This document shows, piece after piece, positions 1 through 8,921 of a stretch of 25,912 bases of DNA. The notes beneath the pieces were generated by a model that did not search any database, was not told the DNA's origin, and worked only from the letters and a program-made list of their open reading frames with translations. The translations under genes were made by a program, and so were the position numbers. Origin of the DNA: Flavobacteriales bacterium (GTDB lineage Bacteria; Bacteroidota; Bacteroidia; Flavobacteriales; Crocinitomicaceae); NCBI GenBank assembly GCA_947375085.1, contig CANCEQ010000015.1, positions 1 through 25,912 of the forward strand, in the 5' to 3' direction. The first letter of the stretch is position 1, and the number at the start of each line of letters is the position of its first letter.

Positions 1-8
1 ATTTTAAA

Positions 9-68
9 TTGATCGACATTAAAAAAGGCTGTTCTAATTAAAGAACAGCCTTTTTTAATGTCGATCAA
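9..68. terminator. Bidirectional terminator-like perfect inverted repeat
   Basis: Two 27-base arms (9-35 and 42-68) are exact reverse complements around a 6-base loop. The inner part has a GC-containing stem (GGCTGTTCT/AGAACAGCC) flanked by a run of six A on the left and six T on the right. That is the form of a Rho-independent terminator usable in both directions. Pairing continues beyond the A/T runs for another nine bases (TTGATCGAC/GTCGATCAA), which is longer than termination needs. It lies six bases past the stop codon of the PorE-like gene on the minus strand. Confidence 0.85.
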
Positions 69-74
69 GATCAA

Positions 75-2156
75 TTATTTATTTAAAGGAGGTGCTGTAT
101 TAGGATCAAAATCCATTGATAATACTTTACCTTCTGCACGTCGATTCATTTGATGAAGTTTTTCAAATTTAACTGAATCAGATGTTTTAAACTGATTTAT
201 ATAAGCTTCTGTTAGAGTTGTTTTTTCACCTGTAATCGCATCTGTTATGATTGCTGGTTCTTTTTCTCCTTTACCTACTGCAACAATTCTTCTTGAATCA
301 ATACCTTTTTCTTTTACTAAATAGTTTACACATTCGATAGCCCTAGCTTCAGATAAAGCTTGATTAGCTACATCACTTCCTCTAGAATCTGTATGACAAC
401 TTAATTCAAGTATCATACCTGGATATTCATTTAATAAATCGAAAACAAAATTTAATGAGTCTTTAGAATTAATAGTTTCATTTACAACTAGAGTTGATTT
501 ACCTAAAATATAATTCACTTCAGGTAATCTAATAGGTTTTGTAACAATTGGTAATAGTGCTAATTCTATTATGAAAGATTGATTTGTTGTCAATCCTTGA
601 GTTGTAAATTGAGCACCTTTTTTATCTTCTTTGAAACCTATTTTTTCAATTGAAATTGTATAAGAAGTATTCTCAGCTATATATCTATCACCAGATGGTT
701 TTTTATCCCAAAAAATAATTCCATCTTTATTTGTGAATCCTTCCCATGAATTTGAAGCATCTGGACCATTAACGGTAACTTTTACATCTGCTATTCGATT
801 TTGCTTTTGCCCAACTTCGCTTAAGATTACTTTTAAATCAAAAGTATTAGGAGGTAAATCATATGAGTATATATCTGCATCAAATTCATTCCCTCCATTA
901 TTATTTTTTCTTTCAGAGGTGAAAAATCCTTTTTTATCAGTATATTCTATTAAAGAGTAATCATTATTTTCTGAATTGATAGGGTAACCTACATTTCTAG
1001 GATTTTCCCATGAGTTTTTACCATTTACTTTCGATGCTGCAAAAATATCTAACCCTCCTAATCCTGGCATTCCATCAGTAGCAAAGTATAATTTACCATT
1101 TTTACCAAAAGTAGGGAACATTTCATTTCCTGGAGTATTTATTTCAGGCCCCATATTTACAGGTATTGACCAAGAATCTGTTTTTCTTTCATATGTTGTG
1201 TACCATAAATCTCTTCCACCAAAACCTCCAGGTAAATCAGAAACAAATATTAAAAATTTACCATCTTCAGATGCACAAGGATGTCCTACTGTTATTGAGT
1301 CATTTGGAGTAAGTAATAATTTTTTAGGTTCACTCCATTCATCTTTTCCTTTTGATTCAGACATCCATATCTCACAGCCTAGATTTTTCTTTTTTTCGTT
1401 AGGGCAACGAGTGAAGAACATGGTTTTGAAACGACTATCAAAACAAACGGAACCTTCATTGTGTTCAGTGTTTATTCCCGTGCCAGAAATTAATTTTGGT
1501 TCACCCCAATGTCCTTTTTTATCCATTTCTGACATCCATATATCCATATAGTTTTCACCTGACCTTGGATCAATTTCAGCACCAGTAACACCATTTCTAC
1601 TTGAAGAAAAATATATTTTGGATGTTTTGTTGTCACCAAAAGCTGGAGATAAATCTATTCCTCCTTTATTTAATGCAGTTTGATTTTCAATTACATATCT
1701 ACCTTTATCTTCTTTTAAATCAATAGCAGTAGTACATGATGTTAAACCTACATCACCTCGTTTATCATCTGGTTTTATAGTTTTGAAAAGCGAGTAGTTT
1801 TTTTTAGCCTTTTCTAGTTCTCCCATCATTCTAAGCATTTCTGCATTATAAAAATAGATTAATGGTTCAGTTTCAAAATATTCTAACAAAATTGCTCTAT
1901 CATACCACTCATTTGCATCTTTGAATTTTTCAGTTAATCTATAACTTTCTGCAATTTTGAAAGCTAAATCACCTTTATGTTTTTTTGCTTTGGCTCCTTT
2001 TCTAGATGCCTTTTCGTATGTTGATTTTAGAACATCAATTCCTGTTCCATAATTTTGACTTTTATAAGCTGTTTCGGCTTTTTGAATATATTTTTGAGAA
2101 ATTGAACTCAATGAAATACATATAAAAAATAGTATTAAAAATATTTTACCGTTCAT
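75..2156 (-). CDS. PorE-like OmpA/PD40 outer-membrane-associated protein
   Basis: This 693-residue protein has a signal peptide (about 1-20, ending SLSSISQ) and a TPR-like helical region (about 22-140). A PD40/WD40-like beta-propeller follows (about 160-440), with recurring strands such as KIYFSSSR, KLYFATDG and GFFTSER. A carboxypeptidase-regulatory-like domain is next (about 445-540), then a C-terminal OmpA peptidoglycan-binding domain (about 555-680). The OmpA core HTDSRG starts near residue 588, and the family's later Asn-Arg-Arg element is near 671-673. This order matches PorE, a T9SS component that links the machinery to peptidoglycan, so a periplasmic or outer-membrane scaffold role is likely. 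Many Bacteroidota OmpA proteins share this order, so identity as the actual PorE is uncertain. A T9SS substrate lies two genes upstream. The gene is preceded by a 93-base gap after rluD and followed by a strong terminator. Confidence 0.8.
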   Translation of the reverse strand: MNGKIFLILFFICISLSSISQKYIQKAETAYKSQNYGTGIDVLKSTYEKASRKGAKAKKHKGDLAFKIAESYRLTEKFKDANEWYDRAILLEYFETEPLIYFYNAEMLRMMGELEKAKKNYSLFKTIKPDDKRGDVGLTSCTTAIDLKEDKGRYVIENQTALNKGGIDLSPAFGDNKTSKIYFSSSRNGVTGAEIDPRSGENYMDIWMSEMDKKGHWGEPKLISGTGINTEHNEGSVCFDSRFKTMFFTRCPNEKKKNLGCEIWMSESKGKDEWSEPKKLLLTPNDSITVGHPCASEDGKFLIFVSDLPGGFGGRDLWYTTYERKTDSWSIPVNMGPEINTPGNEMFPTFGKNGKLYFATDGMPGLGGLDIFAASKVNGKNSWENPRNVGYPINSENNDYSLIEYTDKKGFFTSERKNNNGGNEFDADIYSYDLPPNTFDLKVILSEVGQKQNRIADVKVTVNGPDASNSWEGFTNKDGIIFWDKKPSGDRYIAENTSYTISIEKIGFKEDKKGAQFTTQGLTTNQSFIIELALLPIVTKPIRLPEVNYILGKSTLVVNETINSKDSLNFVFDLLNEYPGMILELSCHTDSRGSDVANQALSEARAIECVNYLVKEKGIDSRRIVAVGKGEKEPAIITDAITGEKTTLTEAYINQFKTSDSVKFEKLHQMNRRAEGKVLSMDFDPNTAPPLNK

Positions 2157-2249
2157 AATTGTATATTTTCTTAAAATGTTGACGAAGTAACAAATAAAAA
2201 ATGTTAATTCAAAGTATTTTGATATTTAGTTAATTATCTAAATAATAGT

Positions 2250-3293
2250 TTATTCTTTTTCCTTAGTATAGGTTCTCCATTTTTGTAGAATTTTATCAAA
2301 TCCATCAACTAAATTTGAATCAAATAACATGTCTTTTTTAGTAAATGGATGATTGAATCCAAGTGTTTTTGCATGTAAAGCTTGTCCAGGTATCAATGAA
2401 AAACAATTATCAATGAATTGTTTATATTTTGTATGTGTTGTACCTCTAACTATTTTGTCTCCACCATATTCATTATCATTAAATAGTGGATGGCCAATAT
2501 GTTTAAGATGTGCTCTAATTTGATGTGTTCTACCAGTTTCTAATTTACATTCGATTAATGTTACGAGTCCAAATCTTTCTAAAACTTTATAATGAGTTAC
2601 TGCATGTTTACCATATTCACCATCAGGAAAAACAGTCATTATTTTTCTGTTTTTAAGCGATCTACCTATGTTTCCAGTTACTGTTCCATCTTCTTCAATA
2701 TCTCCCCAAACTAATGCATGATATCTTCTTTCAGTTGTTCTATCGGCAAATTGTTTAGCTAAATTAGAAAGGGCATGTTCTGTTTTAGCTATAACCATAA
2801 TTCCAGTTGTATTTTTATCCAAACGATGAACTAATCCTGGTCGTCCAAAATAATCATGAATTCTAACTGGTAAATTATCAAAATGATAAACCATTGCATT
2901 GACTAAAGTACCGGTATAGTTCCCGTACCCAGGGTGAACAACCATGTTGGAAGGTTTATTTACTATTGCTAAATAATCATCTTCATAAACTATTTCTATT
3001 GGTATATTTTCAGGAATAAGCTCAATTTCTCTTACAGGGTAGGGCATTACGATAGAAATCTCATCTCCTGGTTTAACTCTGTAATTAGGTTTTACTGATT
3101 CAGAATTAACTAAAACATTGCCGTTTTTCGCTGCAAATTGTATTTTATTTCTTGAAGTATTTGGAAGTCTATCAAGTAAAAATTTATCAATTCTGAGAAT
3201 TTCCTGTCCAGGATCTACTTTAAAACGATAATGCTCAAATAATTCTTCTTCTTCATTTTCTTCATTTTCAATTTCTTCGAATTCTTCTTGCAT
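2250..3293 (-). CDS. rluD: RluD-family ribosomal large subunit pseudouridine synthase
   Basis: This 347-residue enzyme isomerises uridines in 23S rRNA to pseudouridine. An S4 RNA-binding domain lies at about 33-80 (RIDKFLLDRLPNTSR...). The catalytic domain carries the RluA/RluD signature HRLDKNTTG, with the catalytic aspartate at about 159. Later family elements are ETGRTHQIRAHL and the GHPLFNDNEYGG segment. The first 20 residues are very acidic, an N-terminal extension of unknown purpose. The start is supported by a TAATG overlap: the ATG shares one base with the stop codon of the upstream T9SS gene, which implies translational coupling. RluA, RluC and RluD paralogues are hard to separate by eye, but the combination of S4 domain and motif favours RluD. 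Confidence 0.9.
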   Translation of the reverse strand: MQEEFEEIENEENEEEELFEHYRFKVDPGQEILRIDKFLLDRLPNTSRNKIQFAAKNGNVLVNSESVKPNYRVKPGDEISIVMPYPVREIELIPENIPIEIVYEDDYLAIVNKPSNMVVHPGYGNYTGTLVNAMVYHFDNLPVRIHDYFGRPGLVHRLDKNTTGIMVIAKTEHALSNLAKQFADRTTERRYHALVWGDIEEDGTVTGNIGRSLKNRKIMTVFPDGEYGKHAVTHYKVLERFGLVTLIECKLETGRTHQIRAHLKHIGHPLFNDNEYGGDKIVRGTTHTKYKQFIDNCFSLIPGQALHAKTLGFNHPFTKKDMLFDSNLVDGFDKILQKWRTYTKEKE

Positions 3294-5515
3294 TAGTTTT
3301 TTATTATTTTAAAAATTTTATTGTTTTTTCCTATAACATTTATAAGATAGATACCATTTACTTGATTTTCAATATTTATATTATTTTCAGTGGTTGTTAA
3401 AATTAATTTACCATCTATACTATAAATTTCTATACTTTTAAAGTCGCCGTCAATTTTGATTTTTGAATTTGTAGGGTTTGGATATATTATTAATTCGTTA
3501 ATTTCATTATTTTTTTCACTTAAACCTAGTTCAGCATCCATTGAAGTTGAATATACAGGGCGCATCATTATTGAACCTTCAACCTCTGAATTTATCCAAG
3601 ATGCTCCGCGATCTAAACTGTAGAAATTCTTAGAGTTATTAATAATGTTTTTATCAAATCCAATATTTAATCTTTCTGAATCAAATTGTCTCCAACCAAT
3701 ATAAAATGTTCCATCAATTTTAATTTTTTGATTGTTTTTAAAATAGTATGTGTAAAAATTATTTTTACCATAGTTATAAATTGGAGTTCTTGGTGAGTAT
3801 AGTTCATCTTCATAAATTAATTCTCCAGGAATTCCATTATCATCTTTCCAAATACAAAACAAAAATAATTTTTTAGAAACATCAGTTGCTGATTCTACAA
3901 AGCAAGTTTGTATTCCAATTATTGAGTCTGATTCGTATGGCGTATATTGAATTGCTAAATTAGATTGTTTTCCTATTATACCATAAGCTGCTTCTGCGGT
4001 TCCGTCATCATAGCTGTAGTAATTACCAAAATATTGTAAACTGTTCGTGGTATCATTTTGATTAAAATTTGGAAATTGAGCCTCCACTGTACCTTTTACT
4101 CTATATGTTTGTTTTGTTCCAATTTTGGTTGGATTAAATTTTATTACATTTGAAAAGTCATGTATACTTGTATAATTTGTTCTAGGTGCATAATTTAAAC
4201 TACCATTGGAAAGTGTATTCCCATTAATTTGAAAATTACTTTCTAGTTGATTATTATAAAATATTTCTATTTTGCCAGGTAATGAATTGTTTTCAGGAAT
4301 GTTACTGCCATTTCTGATAGAAATATCTTTTTTGTTTGAAATTTTATCTAAATTATTATTTTTATAATGATCCCATGGAACAGAGGTGTAATCTTTTAAT
4401 ATTGAGTTTATTGGGTATATCCATGAAAAGTCTTTAAATAATGTATCCTCATAACCAGATAAACTTCTTAAATGTACATAATCGATATTAAAATGATCAA
4501 ATCCGCCTGATTTTTGCCCGTAATTTTTAAATCTAATTTTAAACCCTTTTTTAAAATATTTTAAGTCTTTTATTAAAATATGGCCTAGTTTAAAATCTTT
4601 ATAGTATTTACCTCCACTAGTACTCCAAATCCATTCCCATTTGTCAAGGTTTTTATTGTAAAACTCTAAGATTAAAGAATCGGTTGAGTCTGGTTCTTCA
4701 CCATAACCACCACATTGATATAGAAAACTTAGGTATACTGAATCAGAAATTGCTTTTGTTGATAAATCAATTGGTTTAGAAGTTAATAGATCAGCATAAT
4801 CTGCATTTGTTCCCCCTAATTGATAAGCTTTTCCATTTTCATCTAATCCATCAAAAGTCATTACACCAATTGATTTGGGCATATATCCAAAATTATAATT
4901 ATGATAGGCATTATCATCGACCCAAATAAAATTAGGATCATTTATTGGTTTAAAAAATTGTGTTGCAGAATCTTGAACTATATCGATTTCATTGCTTACT
5001 AATTCAATTGTGTCTGGCACATCATTTATAATACCTAATGAATCTATAATATTATATGCTGGATGAACATTTTTATTAGAATATTGTACTGGATACGTTT
5101 TTAAATCTCCAACATTTATTTGAATTAAAGGGAGAGGAACATCATTATGTGTTAATCCATCTACTGAATAAGTTTTACGGTAAGTTAGATTAGAAGAAAA
5201 TTTATCGGTTTTTTTATAAGGTGTTATATTATCAGCTTTAATCAGCTTATATTTTTTATCAAAAGTAACATCTTGATCGTTAAAATTTTGCGTGTATTTT
5301 TGAATTTTATTTGTACTGAATTCATCAAAAAAAGGAAGACTTAAAGTGTCATATACATAAATGAAAGTACTATCAAACGTGATTGTTTTTTTTTCTTTTT
5401 TATTTGACTCTGATTTATAAATTAATGAATTTTTAATAATAGGACTTAAAGCTTCACTTTGTGAAAATAAATATGTAAAATTTAATAGAATAAATAAACA
5501 GGTTAATAGTTTCAT
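3293..5515 (-). CDS. Secreted protein with T9SS type A C-terminal sorting domain
   Basis: This 740-residue protein starts with a signal peptide (MKLLTCLFILLNFTYLFSQ). It ends with a T9SS type A sorting domain (about 674-740), recognisable by IIYPNPTNSKIKI, the IYSIDGKLI strand and the NGIYLINV strand. The protein should cross the outer membrane through the type IX system, where the sorting domain is normally removed. Residues about 195-350 look like a beta-sandwich of the MAM/jelly-roll kind common in Bacteroidota surface proteins (DSVYLSFLYQ, DSLILEFYN, FKIRFKNYGQKSGGFDHFNIDYVHL-type ending). I see no catalytic motif, so its function is unknown. An adhesin or cell-envelope role is only a guess. 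It lies between the PASTA gene (51 bases away) and rluD (one-base overlap). Confidence 0.85.
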   Translation of the reverse strand: MKLLTCLFILLNFTYLFSQSEALSPIIKNSLIYKSESNKKEKKTITFDSTFIYVYDTLSLPFFDEFSTNKIQKYTQNFNDQDVTFDKKYKLIKADNITPYKKTDKFSSNLTYRKTYSVDGLTHNDVPLPLIQINVGDLKTYPVQYSNKNVHPAYNIIDSLGIINDVPDTIELVSNEIDIVQDSATQFFKPINDPNFIWVDDNAYHNYNFGYMPKSIGVMTFDGLDENGKAYQLGGTNADYADLLTSKPIDLSTKAISDSVYLSFLYQCGGYGEEPDSTDSLILEFYNKNLDKWEWIWSTSGGKYYKDFKLGHILIKDLKYFKKGFKIRFKNYGQKSGGFDHFNIDYVHLRSLSGYEDTLFKDFSWIYPINSILKDYTSVPWDHYKNNNLDKISNKKDISIRNGSNIPENNSLPGKIEIFYNNQLESNFQINGNTLSNGSLNYAPRTNYTSIHDFSNVIKFNPTKIGTKQTYRVKGTVEAQFPNFNQNDTTNSLQYFGNYYSYDDGTAEAAYGIIGKQSNLAIQYTPYESDSIIGIQTCFVESATDVSKKLFLFCIWKDDNGIPGELIYEDELYSPRTPIYNYGKNNFYTYYFKNNQKIKIDGTFYIGWRQFDSERLNIGFDKNIINNSKNFYSLDRGASWINSEVEGSIMMRPVYSTSMDAELGLSEKNNEINELIIYPNPTNSKIKIDGDFKSIEIYSIDGKLILTTTENNINIENQVNGIYLINVIGKNNKIFKIIKN

Positions 5516-5566
5516 TTTTAATTATTTCTTAAATAAACTCTATTTTTAGTTATTTATTGTGATGAT

Positions 5567-6361
5567 TTATTCAAAATTTGGTGAAGCAAAAACTGTCACT
5601 GTAGTTCCAAAAGGAGATAATACACCTTCTATATATTCAGGAGTTTGTGTTTCTACTCTGGCTTTTAATGAATCATCATAGTTTAAACAATCAGGACATA
5701 TAGCAATATAGGATAGTGATTTAATTCTTAAAACACTGTCTTTAGCATCAAAAATTGATAATCCATATAAGTTAGGAATTTGTACGGGTTCACCCCCTTC
5801 ATTTCTTCCAATTATTAATAGAACTACCGAACCTATTTGAATTTTTTCACCTTCTTTGATTGTTTTTCCTCTATATTTCTGTTGGAGTACAGCTCCATCT
5901 GATTCACTCGAAGTTTTATATTCAATTTTATATTTTAAACCTCTATTTTTTAATACTTGTAATGCAAATCTTTCAGATTTATTTAAAAGGCTTGGCATTT
6001 CAACTAGGTCTGTTTTTTTGGAAATTCGAAGTCGTATTATTCTACCTTCTTTTACGTAAACTGTTGATAAATTTGTACCAATTGGATCTTGTTCTAAAAT
6101 CGTACCTTCAGGTTTTTTAGGGTCATATTTTTCTTCAATAATCTCAAATGCTAAATCATTCTCTTCAAGTAATGATTTTATATTATTTATGTTTTTGCCA
6201 ATTAAATTTGGTACTTTAATTTTTTGTCCATGGTTAGTATAACTATCTAAGTAAAAAATCACGAAACTTACCACAACTAAGTAGGTTAAAATTATAATAC
6301 CTAAATGTTTAAAGAAATGTTTCGTTAAAACGAATGCCTTAATTTTTTTTAATAATTCCAT
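5567..6361 (-). CDS. Membrane-anchored triple-PASTA domain protein
   Basis: This 264-residue protein has a short cytoplasmic N-terminus, one membrane helix (about 17-39, IIILTYLVVVSFVIFYL) and three PASTA domains facing the periplasm (about 46-115, 117-187 and 192-262). Each begins with a typical start: KVPNLIGKN, VEMPSLLNKS and VQIPNLYGLS. PASTA domains in other proteins bind peptidoglycan fragments or occur in Ser/Thr kinases and penicillin-binding proteins. Here there is no kinase or transpeptidase domain in the chain or in the neighbouring genes. The third unit contains a CPDC pair (about residues 222-225). A wall-sensing or scaffolding role is an inference. Freestanding PASTA proteins near rluD-type genes are a familiar arrangement in Bacteroidota. 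Confidence 0.85.
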   Translation of the reverse strand: MELLKKIKAFVLTKHFFKHLGIIILTYLVVVSFVIFYLDSYTNHGQKIKVPNLIGKNINNIKSLLEENDLAFEIIEEKYDPKKPEGTILEQDPIGTNLSTVYVKEGRIIRLRISKKTDLVEMPSLLNKSERFALQVLKNRGLKYKIEYKTSSESDGAVLQQKYRGKTIKEGEKIQIGSVVLLIIGRNEGGEPVQIPNLYGLSIFDAKDSVLRIKSLSYIAICPDCLNYDDSLKARVETQTPEYIEGVLSPFGTTVTVFASPNFE

Positions 6362-6381
6362 TGCTATACTAATTCTATTAA

Positions 6382-6389
6382 CAAATATA
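6382..6389 (-). promoter_or_regulatory. Candidate -7 box for the PASTA gene
   Basis: The minus strand reads TATATTTG, an exact match to the Bacteroidota -7 consensus TAnnTTTG, 20 bases upstream of the PASTA start codon. No TTG stands at the expected -33 position, and such 8-mers occur by chance in AT-rich DNA. The call is therefore tentative. Confidence 0.3.
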
Positions 6390-6419
6390 ATGAATTTAAA
6401 AAGGTTTTCCTTTTATAGT

Positions 6420-7103
6420 TTAAAAGTTCGGTGTAAGTTGATGTGATTTATAAAAATCATCAATATGTTGAACAGCTTCATCAGCTGTATCAACTAAAAT
6501 AAATAAATTCAAATCTTCAGGAGAAATATTTTGTTCGTCTTCTAACATTGCTTTTTTTATCCAATCAATTAAGCCTGTCCAATAAGATTTACCAACTAAT
6601 ACTACTGGTCTTTTGTTTATTTTATTAGTTTGAATAAGAGTAATTGCTTCGAACATTTCATCTAAAGTACCAAATCCACCAGGCATTACTACAAATGCTT
6701 GTGAATATTTTACAAAGATTACTTTTCTTACAAAAAAGTAATCGAACTCTAAATTATGTTCGGCATCTATATACGGATTATGATTTTGCTCAAATGGTAA
6801 ATCAATATTTAATCCTACACTTTTACCGCCAACTTCATGAGCACCTTTATTTGCAGCCTCCATAATTCCTGGACCACCACCTGTAATTATACCATATCCT
6901 AGATTTGATAATTTTTTAGCAATTTCTTGTCCTATTTGATAGTATTTATTGTCAGGTTTCGTTCTAGCAGAACCAAATATAGATACACTAGGTCCAATTT
7001 TAGACATTCTCTCATATCCTTCAACAAACTCTGACATAATTTTGAAAATTGCCCAGCTATCATTTGTTTTTATTTGAGTCCAATCTTTTCTAGCGTTATT
7101 CAT
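6420..7103 (-). CDS. LOG-family (TIGR00730) nucleoside 5'-monophosphate phosphoribohydrolase
   Basis: This 227-residue Rossmann-fold protein belongs to the LOG (lysine decarboxylase-like) family. It carries both diagnostic motifs: GGGPGIMEAAN (about 75-85) and PGGFGTLDE (about 141-149). Characterised members cleave ribose 5'-phosphate from cytokinin ribotides or from other nucleoside monophosphates. Older annotations as lysine decarboxylase are wrong for this family. The substrate in this organism is unknown. The gene lies 14 bases after the PHP phosphatase gene, so it is probably co-transcribed with the end of the sugar operon. Confidence 0.85.
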   Translation of the reverse strand: MNNARKDWTQIKTNDSWAIFKIMSEFVEGYERMSKIGPSVSIFGSARTKPDNKYYQIGQEIAKKLSNLGYGIITGGGPGIMEAANKGAHEVGGKSVGLNIDLPFEQNHNPYIDAEHNLEFDYFFVRKVIFVKYSQAFVVMPGGFGTLDEMFEAITLIQTNKINKRPVVLVGKSYWTGLIDWIKKAMLEDEQNISPEDLNLFILVDTADEAVQHIDDFYKSHQLTPNF

Positions 7104-7117
7104 TGATAATTTTATTA

Positions 7118-7858
7118 TTATAGTTTATAGTTTGAAAGGTTAAGCGATAAAGCTTTTTTCAAATAATTTGATGAGAGATTTTGTTCTAAAATTGACAGAT
7201 GTTCTAATCTATGACAATCAGTTGCTATTAAATCAATTTGACCTGCATCAATTAACATTTCAGCTTGTTTTTTGACAGATGGACCATAATGACCGAAAAG
7301 AGAATTAATATTCATTTGAATTAGTAATCCTTTTTCTCGCCATAAGATAGCTTGCTCGATTGATCCATGGTAGAATAAGTATCTTTCAAAATGAGCTATC
7401 ACGGGTTTATAACCTTTTATTCTCATTTCATAAAATAATTTTTCGTGTTCTTGAGGTGCCGCTGAAAAAGAAAATTCTATTAATACATGTTTATCACCAA
7501 AAGTTAAAAATTTATCATTTTCTAAAAGTTCAAATAGAGTTTCATCAAAATAATACTCAGCTCCTGCTTCAATTTGTATATCTAATGAGATTCTCTCTAG
7601 TTCTTCTTTTACAGTTTGAAGTCCGTTTAATATGATTTCGGGTGTATTCCTATAAAAATCACTCATAATGTGAGGAGTGGTTATTACTTTTTTATACCCC
7701 AATTCTTTAAATTTATGAAGAATTGCTATTGTTTCATCTAACGTTTTTGAGCCATCGTCAATTCCAGGAATTAAATGACTATGCATATCTGTTTGTAAAA
7801 TAGATAAATCTGCTGGAGTATCTAATTTTTTCGAAAATAGTTTTGAAAGTAACCCCAT
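7118..7858 (-). CDS. CpsB/YwqE-type PHP-domain tyrosine-protein phosphatase
   Basis: This 246-residue protein has the PHP metal-binding pattern: DMHSH near residues 24-28, GIDDG at 32-36, TPH at 61-63, HFER at about 156-159 and TDCHR at about 213-217. These residues hold the metal cluster in CpsB/CapC/YwqE phosphatases, which remove phosphate from the tyrosine kinase that controls capsule or exopolysaccharide chain length. It sits 12 bases downstream of rfbB at the end of the nucleotide-sugar block, which fits a role in polysaccharide control. No matching BY-kinase (Wzc/CapB) or export gene is in the window, so its partner must be encoded elsewhere. Confidence 0.85.
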   Translation of the reverse strand: MGLLSKLFSKKLDTPADLSILQTDMHSHLIPGIDDGSKTLDETIAILHKFKELGYKKVITTPHIMSDFYRNTPEIILNGLQTVKEELERISLDIQIEAGAEYYFDETLFELLENDKFLTFGDKHVLIEFSFSAAPQEHEKLFYEMRIKGYKPVIAHFERYLFYHGSIEQAILWREKGLLIQMNINSLFGHYGPSVKKQAEMLIDAGQIDLIATDCHRLEHLSILEQNLSSNYLKKALSLNLSNYKL

Positions 7859-7870
7859 AATAGCTATAGA

Positions 7871-8920
7871 TTATTGATACATTTTTTGATAATATTCCTT
7901 GTAATCTCCACTTGTAATTTTGTTTACCCATTCTTGATTTGTTAAAAACCAATCTACAGTTTTATCAAGGCCTTCTTCAAATTGTAATGATGGTTTCCAA
8001 CCAAGTTCTTTTTCCAATTTTGAAGCATCGATTGCATATCTAGCGTCATGTCCTGCTCTATCTTTTACAAAAGTGATTAACTTTTCATTTTCACCTTCTT
8101 TTCGATCTAATTTTTTATCAAGAATTTTGCATAGATATTTAACCAACTCTATGTTAGTCCATTCATTTAATCCGCCAACATTGTACGATTCACCAATTTT
8201 TCCATTATGAAATATTGTATCAATTGCACTCGCATGATCTTCCACCCAAAGCCAATCTCTAATATTCTCTCCTTTTCCATAAACAGGGATTGATATTTTA
8301 TTGACAATGTTATGAATGACAAGAGGAATTAATTTTTCAGGAAAATGATGACTACCATAATTATTTGAGCAATTCGACATTTTAATAGGTAAACCAAATG
8401 TATGGTAAAAAGCTCTTACAAAATGATCTGAAGATGCTTTTGAAGCCGAATATGGGCTTCTTGGATCATATGAAGTAGTTTCTTCAAATAATCCTTCATC
8501 ACCAAGACTTCCATAAACTTCATCAGTTGAAACGTGATGAAAAACATGATTCTCATTTTGCCAATATTTTTTAGCGTGCTGAAGTAAATTTACAGTACCA
8601 ACAACATTTGTTAAAACAAATTCCATTGGCCCTTCAATAGATCTATCAACATGAGATTCAGCAGCTAAATGAATGATGTCAGAAATCTTAAATTCCTCAA
8701 ATACTTTAGTAACGTCTTGTTCAGAACAAATATCTCCCTTTACAAAATGGTAATTTTGTTTATTTTCTATGTCTATTAAATTTGATAAATTACCAGCGTA
8801 GGTAAGTTTATCAAAATTAATAATTCTGTATTCAGGGTAACGATTTACTAATCTTCTAACTACATGAGATCCAATAAATCCTGCACCCCCAGTTACTAAT
8901 ATGTTTTTGATAAAACTCAT
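7871..8920 (-). CDS. rfbB: dTDP-glucose 4,6-dehydratase
   Basis: This 349-residue short-chain dehydrogenase/reductase converts dTDP-glucose to dTDP-4-keto-6-deoxyglucose. It shows the NAD-binding GGAGFIGSH (about 11-19), the family signature STDEVYG with the Thr-Asp-Glu catalytic residues near 132-134, and the YSASK motif (Tyr about 157, Lys about 161). NNYGSHHFPEKLIPL and RDWLWVEDH are further family hallmarks. Its length is normal. The usual partners RfbA and RfbC are not in the window, and the nearest RfbD-like gene is over 10 kb away on the other strand. The activated sugar precursor must therefore come from elsewhere. It ends 12 bases before the PHP gene and starts one base after the TviB-like gene. 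Confidence 0.93.
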   Translation of the reverse strand: MSFIKNILVTGGAGFIGSHVVRRLVNRYPEYRIINFDKLTYAGNLSNLIDIENKQNYHFVKGDICSEQDVTKVFEEFKISDIIHLAAESHVDRSIEGPMEFVLTNVVGTVNLLQHAKKYWQNENHVFHHVSTDEVYGSLGDEGLFEETTSYDPRSPYSASKASSDHFVRAFYHTFGLPIKMSNCSNNYGSHHFPEKLIPLVIHNIVNKISIPVYGKGENIRDWLWVEDHASAIDTIFHNGKIGESYNVGGLNEWTNIELVKYLCKILDKKLDRKEGENEKLITFVKDRAGHDARYAIDASKLEKELGWKPSLQFEEGLDKTVDWFLTNQEWVNKITSGDYKEYYQKMYQ

Positions 8921-8921
8921 C

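Noticed and set aside
1198..1551. Open frame of 117 codons on the plus strand
   Set aside because: It lies wholly antisense to the propeller region of the PorE-like gene, whose protein is clearly real, and its own translation shows no recognisable domain.
6420..7103. Lysine decarboxylase
   Set aside because: The motifs GGGPGIME and PGGFGTLDE define the LOG phosphoribohydrolase family; the decarboxylase name is a historical misannotation.
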